A DNA stretch of 64,000 nt from Medicago truncatula (lineage: Eukaryota; Streptophyta; Magnoliopsida; Fabales; Fabaceae), in NCBI RefSeq assembly GCF_003473485.1, contig NC_053048.1, positions 50,899,755-50,963,754 on the forward strand, read 5' to 3'. This document shows, one piece after another, positions 1-12,733 of the stretch; position 1 is the stretch's first letter, and each line of letters starts with the position of its first letter. The notes under the pieces are model-generated. The model saw only the letters and a program-made list of their open reading frames with translations. It did no database searches and was not told the origin of the DNA. The translations under genes and the position numbers were made by a program.

Positions 1-486
1 ATTTCAATTATAAGCTAAATTAACTAATTTTAAACTAATTATGTAGAAATTTAGTTAAATGTAAAATAATTTAACTCGTAAAAATAAGTACATTCTCGAA
101 AGTATATATCACTTGCGAAAACTTGTTCTATAAGAGCTAAAGAGTCTTTCAAAATAAAAGTTATTTATTTTTTGAAAGAAAGAAAAAATAAAATTTATAT
201 TAATTTGAGAAAAATCATTAAAAAAAGAGTGAAGGTGAATTTGCTTATGTTTGAGATCAATTTCTTTTTTTTCTTATATTCTATGTTGATGAGGGTACTA
301 AATATTTTCACACACAATTGTTTTTGCGAGTGAATTTTGCCATGCTCAAATTCGTGGTTAATGAAGTTATGTTGATGATTAATGAGTTTTGATCCCGAGT
401 ATATCAATTAACCATATACTGAATGTAACAGGGCAATCATTTGAGCTAGGTTAACAACTTAAAAAGTTGTCTAAATTTGTTTTTTG
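1..486. other. AT-rich stretch, no gene seen
   Basis: No coding region with recognisable similarity and no RNA gene is visible. The sequence is strongly AT-rich with scattered homopolymer runs. Confidence 0.6.
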
Positions 487-650
487 CAAAATGTTGGTCA
501 TAAGGAGATATTGAAGATCACCGCATTGATATTTATGAATCACACAAGTGAATTAAACTTCGTATTTTCACTTAAAAGTTTAAAGCATTATATATATAAA
601 CTCCCTCACATAATCACATTTAACATATACAAACACAAAATCATTTATCT

Positions 651-1079
651 TTTTTTTTTTTTTAACAAATCAAAATGGAATTATATTACTCAAAACACAA
701 TGCTCACCCCGCACAAGGTGTGCAAGGGGGGATCATCGGTAAAATATTTACAAAGTTATGATGCCAACAACAGAGCACCACCAAAACCACCTAGTTACAA
801 CATAGCACCCATACAATGAATAGGGTGTTGGCACCAAATCATGATAAGAATAAGCAAAAGCCACCTGTTTAGACCTCAACCATAAAAAAGATAAACGTTT
901 TACGATTTCTATGAGGTTGAAAGGTTCAGAACCGGTATTTTGAAAAACCCGATTATTCCTTTCCTTCCAAATCACCCAAATAGTGGCAAACCAAATAACC
1001 CTAAAAAAAGAATAAGTGAGAAGAGGCATTCCCGCCATCTTAGTGAACTGGAAACAGTGTTGTCGAATTTCACCAGCAT
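651..1079 (-). mobile_element. 5'-truncated L1-type LINE fragment
   Basis: The minus strand encodes a peptide typical of the far C-terminus of plant LINE ORF2, including 'VIWFATIWVIWKERNNRVFQ' and 'SKQVAFAYSYHD'. The 3' poly(A) appears as a T-run at 651-663. The fragment is bracketed by a target-site duplication, 'acacaaaatcatttatct', at 633-650 and 1080-1097. Only about 400 bp of the element was copied, as expected for 5' truncation during target-primed reverse transcription. Confidence 0.88.
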
Positions 1080-1101
1080 ACACAAAATCATTTATCTTTT
1101 A

Positions 1102-1382
1102 CTCCCTCCGTCCCAAATTGTATGACGTTTTGGCCATTTCACACGTATTAAGAAATGTAATTAATATTGTTTGGGGAAGAGAAATTATCAGTTGTTTTAC
1201 AAAATTATCCTTAATAAATGGTATGGAAAAGATAAATGATATAATTGAAAGAAGATAGAGTAATTAATAGTTAAGGATATAATAGAAAAAGTAACATTAA
1301 TATTTCATTGGTATTGTAAAGCGACATATAATTTAGGACAAAATTTTTTTCCAAAGCGACATACAATTTGAGACGGGGTGAG
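1102..1382. mobile_element. Stowaway-type (Tc1/mariner) MITE
   Basis: The left end 'ctccctccgtcccaaattgt' and the inverted right end (complement 'ctcaccccgtctcaaattgt') form terminal inverted repeats of about 25 bp. The element is flanked by TA on each side (1100-1101 and 1383-1384). CTCCCTCCGTCCC is the classic plant Stowaway terminus. It is about 281 bp, non-coding, and directly abuts the right target duplication of the LINE fragment. Confidence 0.85.
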
Positions 1383-1702
1383 TAACTCGCTTGATTGGAA
1401 GACTTATTTATGAACAATTAATTAATTTACTTTTTTCAAAGCTTTTTATCCAGCTTCGGTTGTACAAAGTGTTGGTCATGAGAAGAGATTGTCGATTACT
1501 TCATCGATTTTTTATGAATCACACAAGTGAATTAAACATCACATCTTCCCTAAAAATTATAAAAGCATTATATATATAAACTCTCGAATAATTGCATGTA
1601 ACATATACCAACACAAAATCATTTCTCTTTTCACTCATACATACGGTTTAAAGATTTATTTATGAACAATTAATTTACCCTTTTAAAACCTTTTTATCCA
1701 AC

Positions 1703-2754
1703 AACACCCTGTCTGGATTTTATTTTATTTTTCTTGTGGCCTTCCAAAATAAACGTAGATAGCATTTCTTTTATTCAGAAAATGAAAAACGACAGTAAAC
1801 ATTGCATGTGAAACGTGTAGGTGCTAATTGAATTGAGTTGGGAGAAAAATTGAAACAAAATGGGACCACAGTTGGTGGGAGGCCACTTGTTTCTCAAAAC
1901 AATGAGAATTATGATAATCGACATGCTTGACTTTTGTGGTAGACAGACAAGATACATCTATTAAGCGTGTGGGTAATTGTCATTGCGATCAACTAATCCT
2001 ATGATGTTTTAATCAAGTATTTGACATTCATGTTTTTGAACAATGACGTTCATGACATTTTTGTTTAAAATAAGGTATCCTTCCCACATCTGTCGAAATT
2101 AATCTCTCATAACTGAGATTTATATAAAGAGTAAACATCTCCATTTGTAACAACAAAAGATCGAACTTACAACTAAATTATTTAAGATCATAAGCATCTT
2201 CCATTTGTGTCAGGTCATTCTGATTGACTTTCATGAGATTTGGCTACATAGATTTTTTTTTAGGGGATTTGACTACTTAAATTGAAATAGTCATGCGTTT
2301 ACTCAAAATGAATTGCCAAAAGTATTTTATGATAATTTGAATGGACTTTTACTAGTAATGATGATTATTTATTTATTTTGCTATTGACATTGTGTGTGTA
2401 TTCTTACGTTTTTTTGGTGAAACTATAAAGTTTGACTTCACATTAAATATTTGTAAAAGATATAAATTCATTAATACGAATGTGACAACATGGTTTGAAT
2501 TAGTTCTACTCTAAATCATAAAAATGGTAATTAATTAGGTAGTAGTCATATACCAAGGGTGGTTAGGTTGGGTCTAGAAATGAAACTTCAAAGAACAATA
2601 CAATCAATAGAGATAGACATTATGAGGGAAAAATCAATAAATTAATAATCAATGTCTAAATAGACTTTCATGTTACAGAAATTACAAATTGTATTAACAT
2701 TAGACTTGTCGTGAATTACAATGTGAATTATACAAATTCCATTGTTCGTGTTCA
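1703..2754. other. Downstream flank of the RNA-binding gene
   Basis: No gene was recognised. The right part should hold the 3' UTR of the minus-strand gene ending at 2755. A short poly(A)-type insertion lies at 2248-2265 (separate entry). Confidence 0.5.
2248..2265 (-). mobile_element. Micro-insertion (LINE-tail stub)
   Basis: A short CCCTAAAA-type tail on the minus strand lies between 'gatttggctac' (2237-2247) and 'gatttgactac' (2266-2276), 10 of 11 bases identical. Confidence 0.45.
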
Positions 2755-5700
2755 TCAGTAAGGTTTACCGGGTTTGTTGTCCCTCTTATGCTGAACCTTT
2801 AATTTCTTACCTCCTAATTGGCATCCATTCATCATACTAATAGCAGATTGAGCAGCTTCTGGGGAATCATAACTTACAAACCCTGAAAATGATAGCTTTC
2901 ATCAAACACAAGCTCCACACAAAATCCATCAAATTCATTACTAATAAGAGCAGAGGTTTACCAAAACATTTGCTAACACCGGTAGCTTTGTCAACAAAAA
3001 CTTTAGCACTCAAAACTCTACCAAATGGTTGAAAGGCATTAGCAAGCTCTTGATCTCCAAATTCTTGAGGTATGTGATAGATAAACAGATTTGCGCCAGG
3101 TGGTCCTAAGTGAAAATATAGTAATATTTATCATTGTAAGGAATAGTTATTGTAAAAATATAAAGCCTTAAATACATTTTTGGTCCCTTAACCTAATTTA
3201 AGGTTCGGTTTGGTCTCTTATCTCTAAAATGAATAAATTTGGTCACTTGTGTTATGTTTGTTAACGGCGTTTACGCCAGTTTAGGGAAATTAGTAATAAA
3301 GGCTTATAGCTTTAGCGAAGAAAATGCCACATCAGCACTAGTTAACAGCGTCTAGGTCAGTTTTCACATAAATGGCCAACTTGTGTTAACAGACATAACT
3401 TTGAGGATCAAATAGACTCATTTTAGAGTTAAGGGACCAAACTGAACCTCAAAAATAAGTTAAAGGACTAAAAAGATATTTAAACCAAATATAAATATAT
3501 TAACATGAATAATTGTATGCATTCATTTGTATCAGAGCACGTGTAAGAAATAAGAAACCTTCAGCTTGACCACCACCAGAATTTTTGCTGGACCCTGATG
3601 ATGTAGCGGAGTTGCCATTTCCACCGGAAGGTGAAACAGAACCAGGAGGACTATTCAAAGGTCTTGGACTTATCATTCCTCCAGGATATGCCATCGGATG
3701 TTGTAGCCCTGGCACAGCAGGATAAGAGCCAACATAACTTGCAGGAGGCACATGATAGTTTCTAGGATTCATATTGGGGCCGAGATCTGGCCGCAATGCA
3801 TTTCCTTGATTCATGTGAGGCATCATATTATGGTAACCAGGTTGATTCTGCATTGGTGGTGGCATGCGGTACGGCATGAGCCCATAACTTCCAGGAGCCT
3901 ATCAAGAGAAAATTAATGTCATCACACATATAACTCATCAAGATGTTAGTAATGAAAACTAATTCCTTCAACAAAAAAAAAAAAAGTAATGAAAACTAAC
4001 GAACATTAATACGAAAATGTGATATTTTTGAATGGAAGACAGTACTACGGAGAAGAACTGCATGAATTAAGGGGAAAAAACTGAATTAGTCTTGTAGTGT
4101 TATTATAATAGAACTAACCTGATAACCATAACCGTTATATGGAGGAACATAACCCATAGGCATGGCTCCAAATAATGAAGGATGCTGAGAATCATGTCCC
4201 ACATTAGAAGCTTGAGACTGTGCTTTCTGAGCTCTTCGGGCTTGTCTTTCCTTTTCAGTATCAGCCCATTTGACAACTAACGGAACACTTGAACCCTATA
4301 CATGACAACATATATCAGATCGCAGTTGTACTTGCCAAGTTAGCACATCACCGTCAAATTTTATCATGTGTGTAGAGAACATACAAACCAAATGATAATA
4401 AATGACTTGCAGGTCATGCAAACACAGACAAAAAAGGTGTCTAGATGAAGTTTAGCATCTGATCAGTAATTTTGGGTTAGCACTAGTTTGCCAAGAGGAA
4501 AAATAATTTGTGCTTGGGAAAAAATAAGATGCTGGTACAATTCAACTATGACACATTTTTGGGACTTCATGAGCATTGAATCATATATCTTATATTTTTC
4601 ATGTATTATAGTTGTATATATTGACTGAAACAGTGCACAAAGGTTTGTGTGCATGGGAGATAATCCCAGTCTTGAGATTTATTCAGCTTGGGCTAATTTA
4701 TTGCAAACATTTAAGAAGCTTCACAAGCCAGAGCTTGATTTTCCCTTTCTAAACTTGGATCAAGTTCGAGCCTGTCATATTAATAATTATTAACGGGTCA
4801 AACCTAGGTGTGGAACATTGTCCTATACAAGCCATTGCAGGGAACAAACCCACCATTAGGTTTCCAATTTGAGACAAGGATGCAAAATTGAAATAACAAT
4901 TGTAGGTCTACAATGAAATCTGAACATGATTAAATGTTCACATCGCTCACCAACAAGATTTTGTGACTGAATGCCGCTTGAAGGTCCAAAATACTGCAAA
5001 GACCATTTACAACTAAAATTGTAACTGAGGTTGAAGGCATGCACTTCTCCATTCTACCACATACAAGGAACCAAAAGCATGTTATCTATCTAAAATAGTC
5101 CGTTCATGCCATCTTAGTCAGGGTTTCAACTATATAACTTGCACTCATTGTATCAATAGAATTAGATGTATATACTATATAGTACCACTATATTGCTAAA
5201 TAGTAGTATCATTCAGAAAATACTGTAGTTTCATCTTGTACATGGAATCTAATTCTCTACATCCCTTCATCTTGTATTTAAAAGGAATGGTTTTGCCATC
5301 CAGAAAGAATAAGCGGCGCAACTTGTTGCCTGCTTGCATTCTATTTCGGTATAGAATGAAGTACATTTTTTTCTTTCATTTAACTCTTTATTTGTCCGTA
5401 GAAAATACATTATATTACATAATTAACCTGGCTACTACCAAAAATGAAAAATAGAAATAAAATTTAAAAATTCAGGTGACGGCTTTAATAAACACCAACC
5501 TCCATTTTGTGCTTTCCATTGATTGCCTCCAAAGCAGCAAGAGCTTGTTCTTTCGTTTCATACTTCAAAAATGCACAACCTACTACAACATGGTAAGAGA
5601 ACTATGAATAAGCCTTGTGAATTGTGATTAAAGAGAGCCAAAACCTAGAAAGAATAAAGAATGAATTAAGCCGTAAAATAAGCACCTTTGCTTGTCTGTT

Positions 5701-7390
5701 GAGAACCTCTTAAAATTTGTAAATCCTTTATAGTTCCGTACTTGGAGAAAAGTGCGGATACTTCAACTTCAGAAATGTTCTTTGGAAGCATGCCAATGAA
5801 GAGTTTGTGTTCTGAATTCAAGTTCAAAAGATAATTACTTATGAAAGAAGGAATGCCATTGATATAACCATGAAAGAAGGCATGCTCATTAAAATATTAA
5901 AATAAGTCATAAAAATATATCACACCTAATCTTTCCAACTCGCCATCTGCATACTTCACTTGCAATGGACTAGATGCCTGAATTAGAAACAAAAAACATG
6001 TTGCTTCCCAATCTAAATGAGAATAATGATACGAAATAATGTGGTAACAGATAAAGTTCATAACACCAACACTTCAGTGTTCTAAAGAAAGCCTTGGATA
6101 ATCAAGTCGTCAAAATGTTTAATAGTATCTGGCTTTTTAGGCATATTTGGATCACAACTACTTGAAGAATCAACAAACGCAACTTATCATGCAGGCAGAA
6201 ACCCAAATTTAAATATTAATGACATACTTAAAATGGAGCGTGGCCTATATGGACACCTGCCATTAACATAATTCATTCATAGGTTACTTGGTCAAAAAGT
6301 CCCAAATATTTCAATGAAACGCAAATAAAAGTCGATTGTCAAAACAATTTTGTTACACCTACAATAACAAACAATTGTGTAACCATGTTTTCCAGACCAC
6401 AATTCCGCCACTAAACTTAATTATAGAAATTTATTTCTTCAATAATTACATAATTGATTTCTACTTGCAAAATCTTTAACACTCTATTTTCTTTGACAAG
6501 GTTTCATACATTAATTCAAAGTTTCTAACAACTTTCACCAATCATCTTTATCTCTTCAATAATGCATCGTTATTTTTTCATCAAAATAACAAAGTTGGCC
6601 CAGCCTATTTAGTACTAATAGTTCATATTAAAGATGTGTCGGGTGCCAGACACGATACAAACACACGTGGCTATCCATTTTTTGAAATTATTACCAGTGT
6701 TTGTTTGTGTCAGTGTTTTATAGTTTTCGACGAGTGACCACTAAGAAAAGTTACAAAAATGTGAAACACTAGGGTATGGGGGAAGACATTAAAAACAGTG
6801 ATGAAAGCTATAAGAGTAGGTTAGCCAAAAATAGCAATAAGCACCAAAACATAAATTGCTAAAATTAGACAAAAAGTATATATACACGAATTAAGACATT
6901 CATTACTAGTAAAAGTAAAAAGCTAGTAGTAGTCGTCACAAAGCTATTTATAACAGAATCATCAATCATATGAATTGAATAAAAACGGATCCACATTGAA
7001 TTAAAGAGTAACAAACAGCATAAAAAGAAAAAATTACTATACGCACCCCTGGTAATGTTTTCTTATTGTGACACGCATTAACGGCCTTATCAGCTTCATC
7101 TCTAGAAGGACAAATCACGAAACAACAACCTACAAAAAAAACACGAAAATTAGGGTTGAAAAAAAAAAAACTAGTAGATTTGAAGAATTAGCGGAGAATG
7201 CGAGATTTGAAAACGAACCTCGAGAAGCGCGTGTAGCTTTGTCTTTGATGATGTTGACTTCGTCAACTATAGCAAATTCTTTGAACAATGTAAGTAACTC
7301 ATCTTCCGTCATGTGTTTCGGTACTTGACCTACGAACAATTTCACACTTTCTTCGTTGTTAGATTTACTCTCTTCCTTTGTTTCCGCCAT
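2755..7390 (-). CDS. BRUNO/CELF-like RNA-binding protein, three RRMs (RBP-DR1/BRN1-like)
   Basis: Nine exons with consistent GT-AG junctions and phases: 7390-7219, 7129-7047, 5977-5926, 5811-5686, 5579-5500, 4295-4119, 3898-3559, 3105-2962, 2882-2755, giving 433 aa. RRM1 spans about residues 16-102 (RNP2 'LFVGQV', RNP1-like 'GCCFVICP'). RRM2 spans about 103-185 ('LFIGML', 'GCAFLKYE'). A Met/Pro/Gly/Asn-rich linker of about 160 residues follows, then a C-terminal RRM3 ('LFIYHI', 'CFGFVSY') ending '[10 protein letters not shown]'. Two RRMs, a long linker and a third RRM is the CELF/Bruno layout. Family members bind GU/U-rich RNA and control mRNA stability or translation. Arabidopsis BRN1/BRN2 repress SOC1 mRNA and delay flowering; that role here is inferred by homology. 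The start is the first ATG before RRM1, preceded by a CT-rich leader. Introns 2 and 5 exceed 1 kb, and intron 7 carries a MITE. Confidence 0.93.
3165..3486. mobile_element. Mutator-type MITE inside intron 7 of the RNA-binding gene
   Basis: The left end 'gccttaaatacatttttggt' and the inverted right end (complement 'ggtttaaatatctttttagt') are imperfect terminal repeats that continue inward for tens of bases. A perfect 9-bp duplication AAATATAAA flanks it (3156-3164 and 3487-3495), which is diagnostic of Mutator-like insertion. About 322 bp, non-coding. Confidence 0.88.
3963..3984 (+). mobile_element. Micro-insertion (LINE-tail stub) in intron 6
   Basis: TTCCTTCAAC followed by 12 A lies between perfect 15-bp direct repeats 'agtaatgaaaactaa' at 3948-3962 and 3985-3999. 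Tail plus target duplication and nothing else, as expected of an extremely 5'-truncated LINE copy. Confidence 0.75.
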
Positions 7391-7797
7391 TAATGTCGAG
7401 TCGAAGAAGTTTCGTGTAACGATTCTTTCTCTCCCTCTCTCTCTCTTCTTTCTGAGATTTGGTTTTTCGTAATTTGGGGGTCGTCGATGCAAATTGACAA
7501 GGTACTCTCTCTTTCTTTTTCTCTCTCTTTTGGATGATGAATTATGGCGAATTTGGATCTTCAATATTTCTTTGCATATTTTTAATTATTATAACCTTAT
7601 GTTCGCGACATTTTTTGTTCCTTTTTTACCATTATACCACTACTTATCAAGTGGATTCGACACAGTGCTGTATGTCTAGCTGTCCTCAATATACTCTTCC
7701 TAATTGGCAAATTATTAGAATATTCTTTTGTTTTTTTGTAAAAAAATAATTATTTTTATTAAAATACTAAAAGTAGTGATGAAAACCTAATAAATGT

Positions 7798-7821
7798 TTC
7801 TATCAAGAAAGAACAAAAAAA
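7798..7821 (+). mobile_element. Micro-insertion (LINE-tail stub)
   Basis: A 24-bp insert ending in 'gaacaaaaaaa' lies between perfect 11-bp repeats 'ctaataaatgt' at 7787-7797 and 7822-7832. Confidence 0.65.
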
Positions 7822-8307
7822 CTAATAAATGTGGTTTTTTGTTGTTTGACTTATTTAAGAAAAAAAGGTGTTTCATTTCATTTTAATAGGAGTATGTAGT
7901 ATGAAAAATTCAAAGAGTTTTGTCTACGGCTTGAAGCCTTGAACTCCAAAAAAATTTATTCGAATCCTGCTAATTTCTTTGAAAAGACATAAATATAAAT
8001 ATCTTTGCAAGTGATCATTTTAAAAAAAAATCTCTGTAAGTGGAGTTGTCATTTATCATATGAGAATGTAGGTTAATTTGAATAAATATTTCCTTACGAC
8101 AAAAGATGAGTAGTGTATCATGTAAAAAAATATTTATCATCTAAAAAAAAATATGTAAACTACAATTTTTAAATGTGTATACTTTTGTGTTTTGATAAAC
8201 TTTTTGGTATTATAAATGCCATATATTGTATTTGTTAAATCATGGTTTAACAAGTTAGTTTTTTAAAAAAAAATTGTTACAAATCTATCTTTTAAGAAGT
8301 GTAAATT

Positions 8308-8326
8308 CTTTCAACAAAAAAAAAAA
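8308..8326 (+). mobile_element. Micro-insertion (LINE-tail stub)
   Basis: CTTTCAAC plus an A-run lies between 'gtgtaaatt' at 8299-8307 and 8327-8335. The tail nearly matches the TTCCTTCAAC-poly(A) stub at 3963. Confidence 0.65.
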
Positions 8327-9780
8327 GTGTAAATTATCATTTAATATTGAGGTGATATTTTAAAAATCTTTATGGCATCATACATGATTACTTACGCACA
8401 TTTTTTTAGTTTATTTTTGAATTCAAACCTAATTTTACAAATAAATATTTCATCAACGGTGTTATAAATCAAGTAAAAGATCAGTTTTGTTTTAAATCAA
8501 AACCGAACAATACATGTATGAATTCTAGTTTTGAGTGTGGTAAAATTGGACATACGAACTTCACATTAAACGTCCACGTAAACACTTTAACCGAGTTTGA
8601 TGAAAATATGATAAAAATGCATATATAAATGATTTAAATAACCAATTTGTAACCAAAAAAAATTATTATAAATACATAACTCAAAGGACCGTGAATGGTA
8701 TTTGACATAATTTTATTTTTTTGTTTGAAGGAGACATAGTTTTTATTACTCACTTATTAATTTTATTAGAAAGAAATAAGTATTTATTTTTTATATAGTG
8801 TTAACTATTGTTTTCTTTTTGTGGTCAGAAGAGCTAATGGTTTTTATTATAAAATAATATCGTGCTCATGTACTTAAAATAATTTGATAAACAACAGCTC
8901 TCCTAAATATTTTTAATCTGTAGTTTTTATTAGTCAACTTGTTGTTTTTATTTTTTTAAAAGATACTGTAACTCGTTATTTTTATTTTAAAAAATAAACA
9001 TTTCCATTTTTAGCAAGACAGAGTACCCAAGTCCAACTGAATTCCCTGAAGTTAACGGTCATCTTACAATGTTACTGAGAATGAAAAGTGAATTTCCACG
9101 AAACACAGTGATGGATAGGTTGGAAGTACAAGTTTAGGGACAATTATTGTCATCACCGTGAAAATGTAATTCACTTTTCCATGACTAAAGTGGGAAAGGG
9201 TAGGTTGGAAGTAAGGGTGAGTTGGTCAATTGTGAACTCAACTGAGTAATGACACTTTGTTGGTTTGGTGTTTTGTCTGTCTTTTATGCATTTCTTTTTG
9301 GTCAACCCTTATCTCTTATGTTATTATATACTACTAAAATATGTAAGTGTTGTTTTTTTTAACAATATATATATATACTAGTAGTAGTGTAAAGGATACT
9401 TAATTTTTAAAAGATCATAAAAGAAATTGGTGAAGAAAGTATTGACCCTATATTCTATCATATTTAATCTTTGTAGTACCATAAACAATAAGTAGACCGA
9501 CTCCTATATATATATGTTTTTATAGACATAGAATTTTATAGAATCGTTGTTATAAGATAAGATAATTTTGAGGAAGGTCCAAAATTACAACGGTTTATCG
9601 CAATTTTGGCAATCCAACAACCGATGAAAACACTCACCTAAAGAAATTTGAACGGGTTTTCAGAGTTCCACCCAAGATAGCTACTTAAACATGAAGAAAG
9701 GCGCATTATAAGCCACTAACGCCGCCAAATTGTAAAGAATCAGCATGCTGACTTTGCTTAATTCGTCACTACAAAAGAAA

Positions 9781-10670
9781 TGTTGTTTTTGGATTTAAAA
9801 ATTACGTCAGAGCTTTTTGAAATAATTACCGGGGTGAGTCACGACCAGGTCGCTTTCTTTAAGACGTTTCACGGCACTACCTAAGTTGTGCAAGGTAAAC
9901 TAGCAACCGCGCCGTCTCCAGGATAAAACAGCTCAGATTCTTACTGTACGATTAAAGGTTGCACTGCTAGAAATCGCTCGAGAATAACACCTCGGTATGG
10001 TTTCGAAAAGTTTCGAAAAACCACTCTAGTATGGCACGTAGACCACTCGAGAAACCAAAGAGGGGAGGAAGAAAAGAACGATTCGTCAACACAAACCGAG
10101 GGAGATGAGAAGGGGAGAAAACCAGAGAAGAGGATTCGATTCTCGATTTTGGAGTGAAGAATCCCATTCCCGAGCTCTCTATTTATAGCGGGGAATTTTC
10201 CTCGTTTTCTCCGCCGACCCGGTTCGCGACCCGCCAAACCCAGCCCACGACCCACGTAACGGTAACCACGACGCGTGTGAAAAACGTGCGGGACTTGATC
10301 CTCCGCGTGCGGGAATCTCGGAGAGCAAATAAAAAATTATTTTTCATTTTCTGAGCGCCAAAAAATATATTTCTATAAGGCCCAGCCCCGTCCGGTCGGA
10401 CGGGCGGCGGTGTCGCGCGCGTGTGGCTTATATAATTTTTGGCTAGCGCTCACTCCGTTCACAAAAGTGGGTACCCCAAGGGCACACCCTTGGAAGTGAT
10501 TTCCCACATATATAAACACTACTAGAGTGTGTGATCTACCCAATGAGGGACATAAAATTTTCAATTCACACTTTACGCTAGTTTCTACATCATTGTGTTT
10601 ACATTCCAATGTCTCCTCATAACAACTAGTATACTCCAAGTTTTTGCCAATATACACTAGTGTTCCAACA
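9781..10670 (-). mobile_element. Solo LTR of an LTR retrotransposon
   Basis: The 890-bp unit begins TGTTG and ends CAACA (a TG...CA pair with inverted TGTTG termini). It is flanked by a perfect 5-bp duplication AGAAA (9776-9780 and 10671-10675). On the minus strand a TATAAATAG box near 10185 is followed by a CT-rich leader, so the LTR reads right to left. It is much more GC- and CpG-rich than its surroundings. No internal retrotransposon sequence is present, as expected after LTR-LTR recombination. The family is uncertain (copia-like termini). The intact target duplication suggests a modest age. Confidence 0.88.
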
Positions 10671-10864
10671 AGAAATGTCTCGCATTAGATAGTGGATGAA
10701 GGAAGATATAGGTGACAGTTTTTTAAATTGGTTTTTTTTTTATTACATGAAACTTACTTTTAATTGATATAATTAATTAAACATTGTTCAATACATGAAG
10801 GATAGAACTCAAAAACACGGAGACTTGTCCAAGAACAAGTCGTCCCAATTAAATCATATTTACT

Positions 10865-11235
10865 TAACAAACTTCACCTTAAAATAAAATATAAACAAAC
10901 TTAGCAACAATAGTCTGAAATTCAGAGTTGTCATGACGATGGGACGACAAGGTGTTCACCAATGTAGACGAGTCACACTCAAAAATAACCATTTCCCACC
11001 TGTTACTTTCAACAAACCAGATAGCTTCCAATAATGTCATTGTCTCACCTTCAAGAAATGTCATGTGTGATTGTTGGCACATCGTTTGCACGCCTTCATG
11101 AACTGTCCATTAGAATTATGAGTATAACATCATAAAGAAATTGTTGCAATGGAGTTGTGAAACGCGACATCAATGTTACATTTCAGCCAATCAACATTCA
11201 GTTTCTCCCAAACTGTGTTACGGCGTTGTTCACCT
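10865..11235 (-). mobile_element. Degenerate LINE fragment, RNase H region
   Basis: The minus strand shows RNase H-like pieces of a plant LINE: 'WLKCNIDVAFHNS' (around 11180), then 'LLEAIWFVESNRWEMVIFEC' and 'DSSTLVNTL' (around 10950-11040). These match the KCNxDAA, ExxALLxAI and FExDS blocks seen in the intact LINE at 12750-15634. The pieces are in different frames, so the copy is dead. Ends and target duplication were not found. Confidence 0.7.
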
Positions 11236-12733
11236 CTCTTTGTCACATGCACGCCGCAACAGTGTTGTTGCTGAACTCCAACGTGACATCGCTTGATCAT
11301 AATTCATTTACATCCCGGCTGAACACCATATTATCGAGGTCCCTACCTCTAAGAGATGGTTAACATAAAAAATAAATAAAGAAACCTCGATAACATGGAG
11401 TTCGGCCCGGATGTAAGTAAATCATGATAAATAATTGTTCCAAGCATAAATCAAATTTGGATTCCCTCGAGCGATTCATGAGAAGAGCATCCACATTGAT
11501 AGTCTATTTAAAATAATTCTTAAATGATTATAACGTGACATTGACGTATACATATCGCTTATAATCACCCCAATCCAACACCTCTAAAAAAACAATAAAT
11601 GAATCTCATGAATAACTCTGCATCATTACATTCAAGTTAAAAATAGTTTATTTTTCATTATTTTAAAGATAGAATTCATACCGATGAGTGTTTGATTGGT
11701 CTAGTCCTTATTAGTTAAAATTCATTCTATTTTAATGTCATAAGAGAATTCATTTACTTGTTGAACCGAATCATTTGATTATTCTCTTGGTGTTTTGTTA
11801 ACGAGTATCTTGATACACTTTTTACACATTCTAAAATAAGCAAGTATTTTTAATAAAAAAAAAATCAAATATTTTGATTACCAAAACATTGATTACATAC
11901 ATTTTTATGCTATTTATTAACTTTATATCGAGAGCACTCGTTAACATTTTATTTAAAACAAACATGGATAAAAGGGTATAGAAGTAAAAAAGCAGAAAAA
12001 GGGTATTGTGGTAGTAAGCAAGAAAAATGAGGTATAAAGATAAGTATTACCACTATTATGCCAGACTGTCCCGCCAAGACAGCGCAAATTGTTGATGGAT
12101 GTTGTTGCCTTCATCACTCTCTCTTCTCTCTACCAAAGTGCCAATGTCCAAAACGAATCAGGACAAGAAAATGGCTTACAATTTTTTACCCTATCCGTAA
12201 TTACGACACCAATCCTACGCCACCTTTTAAAAATAATAAATTCCCTTTTATAATATTGTACTCCTAAGTCCTATCCTTCTTGCTCAAATATATTCATTGT
12301 ACAAAAATTCTTAACTAACACAAACTCAAGCACTTGCCCTTGCTAAGATCTGCTGCTGTAGGAAAGCATACAGTTTCACACAGTTTTGAATTATGACTAT
12401 TGGATTTTTATTGGTATGGTACTATTATAATATCATCAAACCATCCACTGGCTGAAATGAAAACTGTGTTGTACTTTACAGCACCAAATCCATATCCACC
12501 TCGAACATGTTTAAGCAACAAGACTACAACAATAGAAGGAATGTTTTTATTTTATTTTATTTTTTTTGACATGAGCAACGGTAGAATGATAATAGTTGTG
12601 GATTTTACTACCATAATCGTATAAATGGCACTTTTGTATTCATAAATTTTTTATTTTGATTAAAAAAATTCGTATGTATTTTTATACTTTAAAGTGAGTT
12701 GCTAATTTTTCAATTTAAAAGAATTGTATCTAT
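11236..12733. other. AT-rich intergenic stretch
   Basis: No gene, RNA or repeat could be assigned. The short open frames around 12058-12270 and 12400-12624 have low-complexity translations and no recognisable motif. Confidence 0.5.

Larger units (their letters stand above)
487..1702 (+). repeat. Tandem duplication of a ~240-bp unit, first copy split by two insertions
   Basis: Unit A (487-1455) and unit B (1463-1702) share long matches in the same order: a segment containing 'tatgaatcacacaagtgaat' (about 534 and 1514), 'gcattatatatataaactc', 'acacaaaatcattt', 'ttatttatgaacaattaa' and 'ctttttatcca'. Unit A is about 970 bp long only because it carries a LINE fragment (651-1079) and a MITE (1102-1382). 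With those removed it is close to the size of unit B. Both insertions are absent from B, so they came after the duplication. Confidence 0.85.
7391..9775. other. Upstream region of the RNA-binding gene
   Basis: The region 7391-7530 is CT/GA-rich and likely the 5' UTR and core promoter of the minus-strand gene. Beyond it the DNA is very AT-rich, with no coding sequence that I recognise. Two micro-insertions (7798-7821 and 8308-8326) lie here. Confidence 0.55.

Noticed and set aside
9767-9782. CACTA-type end (cactacaaaagaaatg) next to the solo LTR
   Set aside because: No inverted partner or subterminal motif array was found nearby; likely chance.
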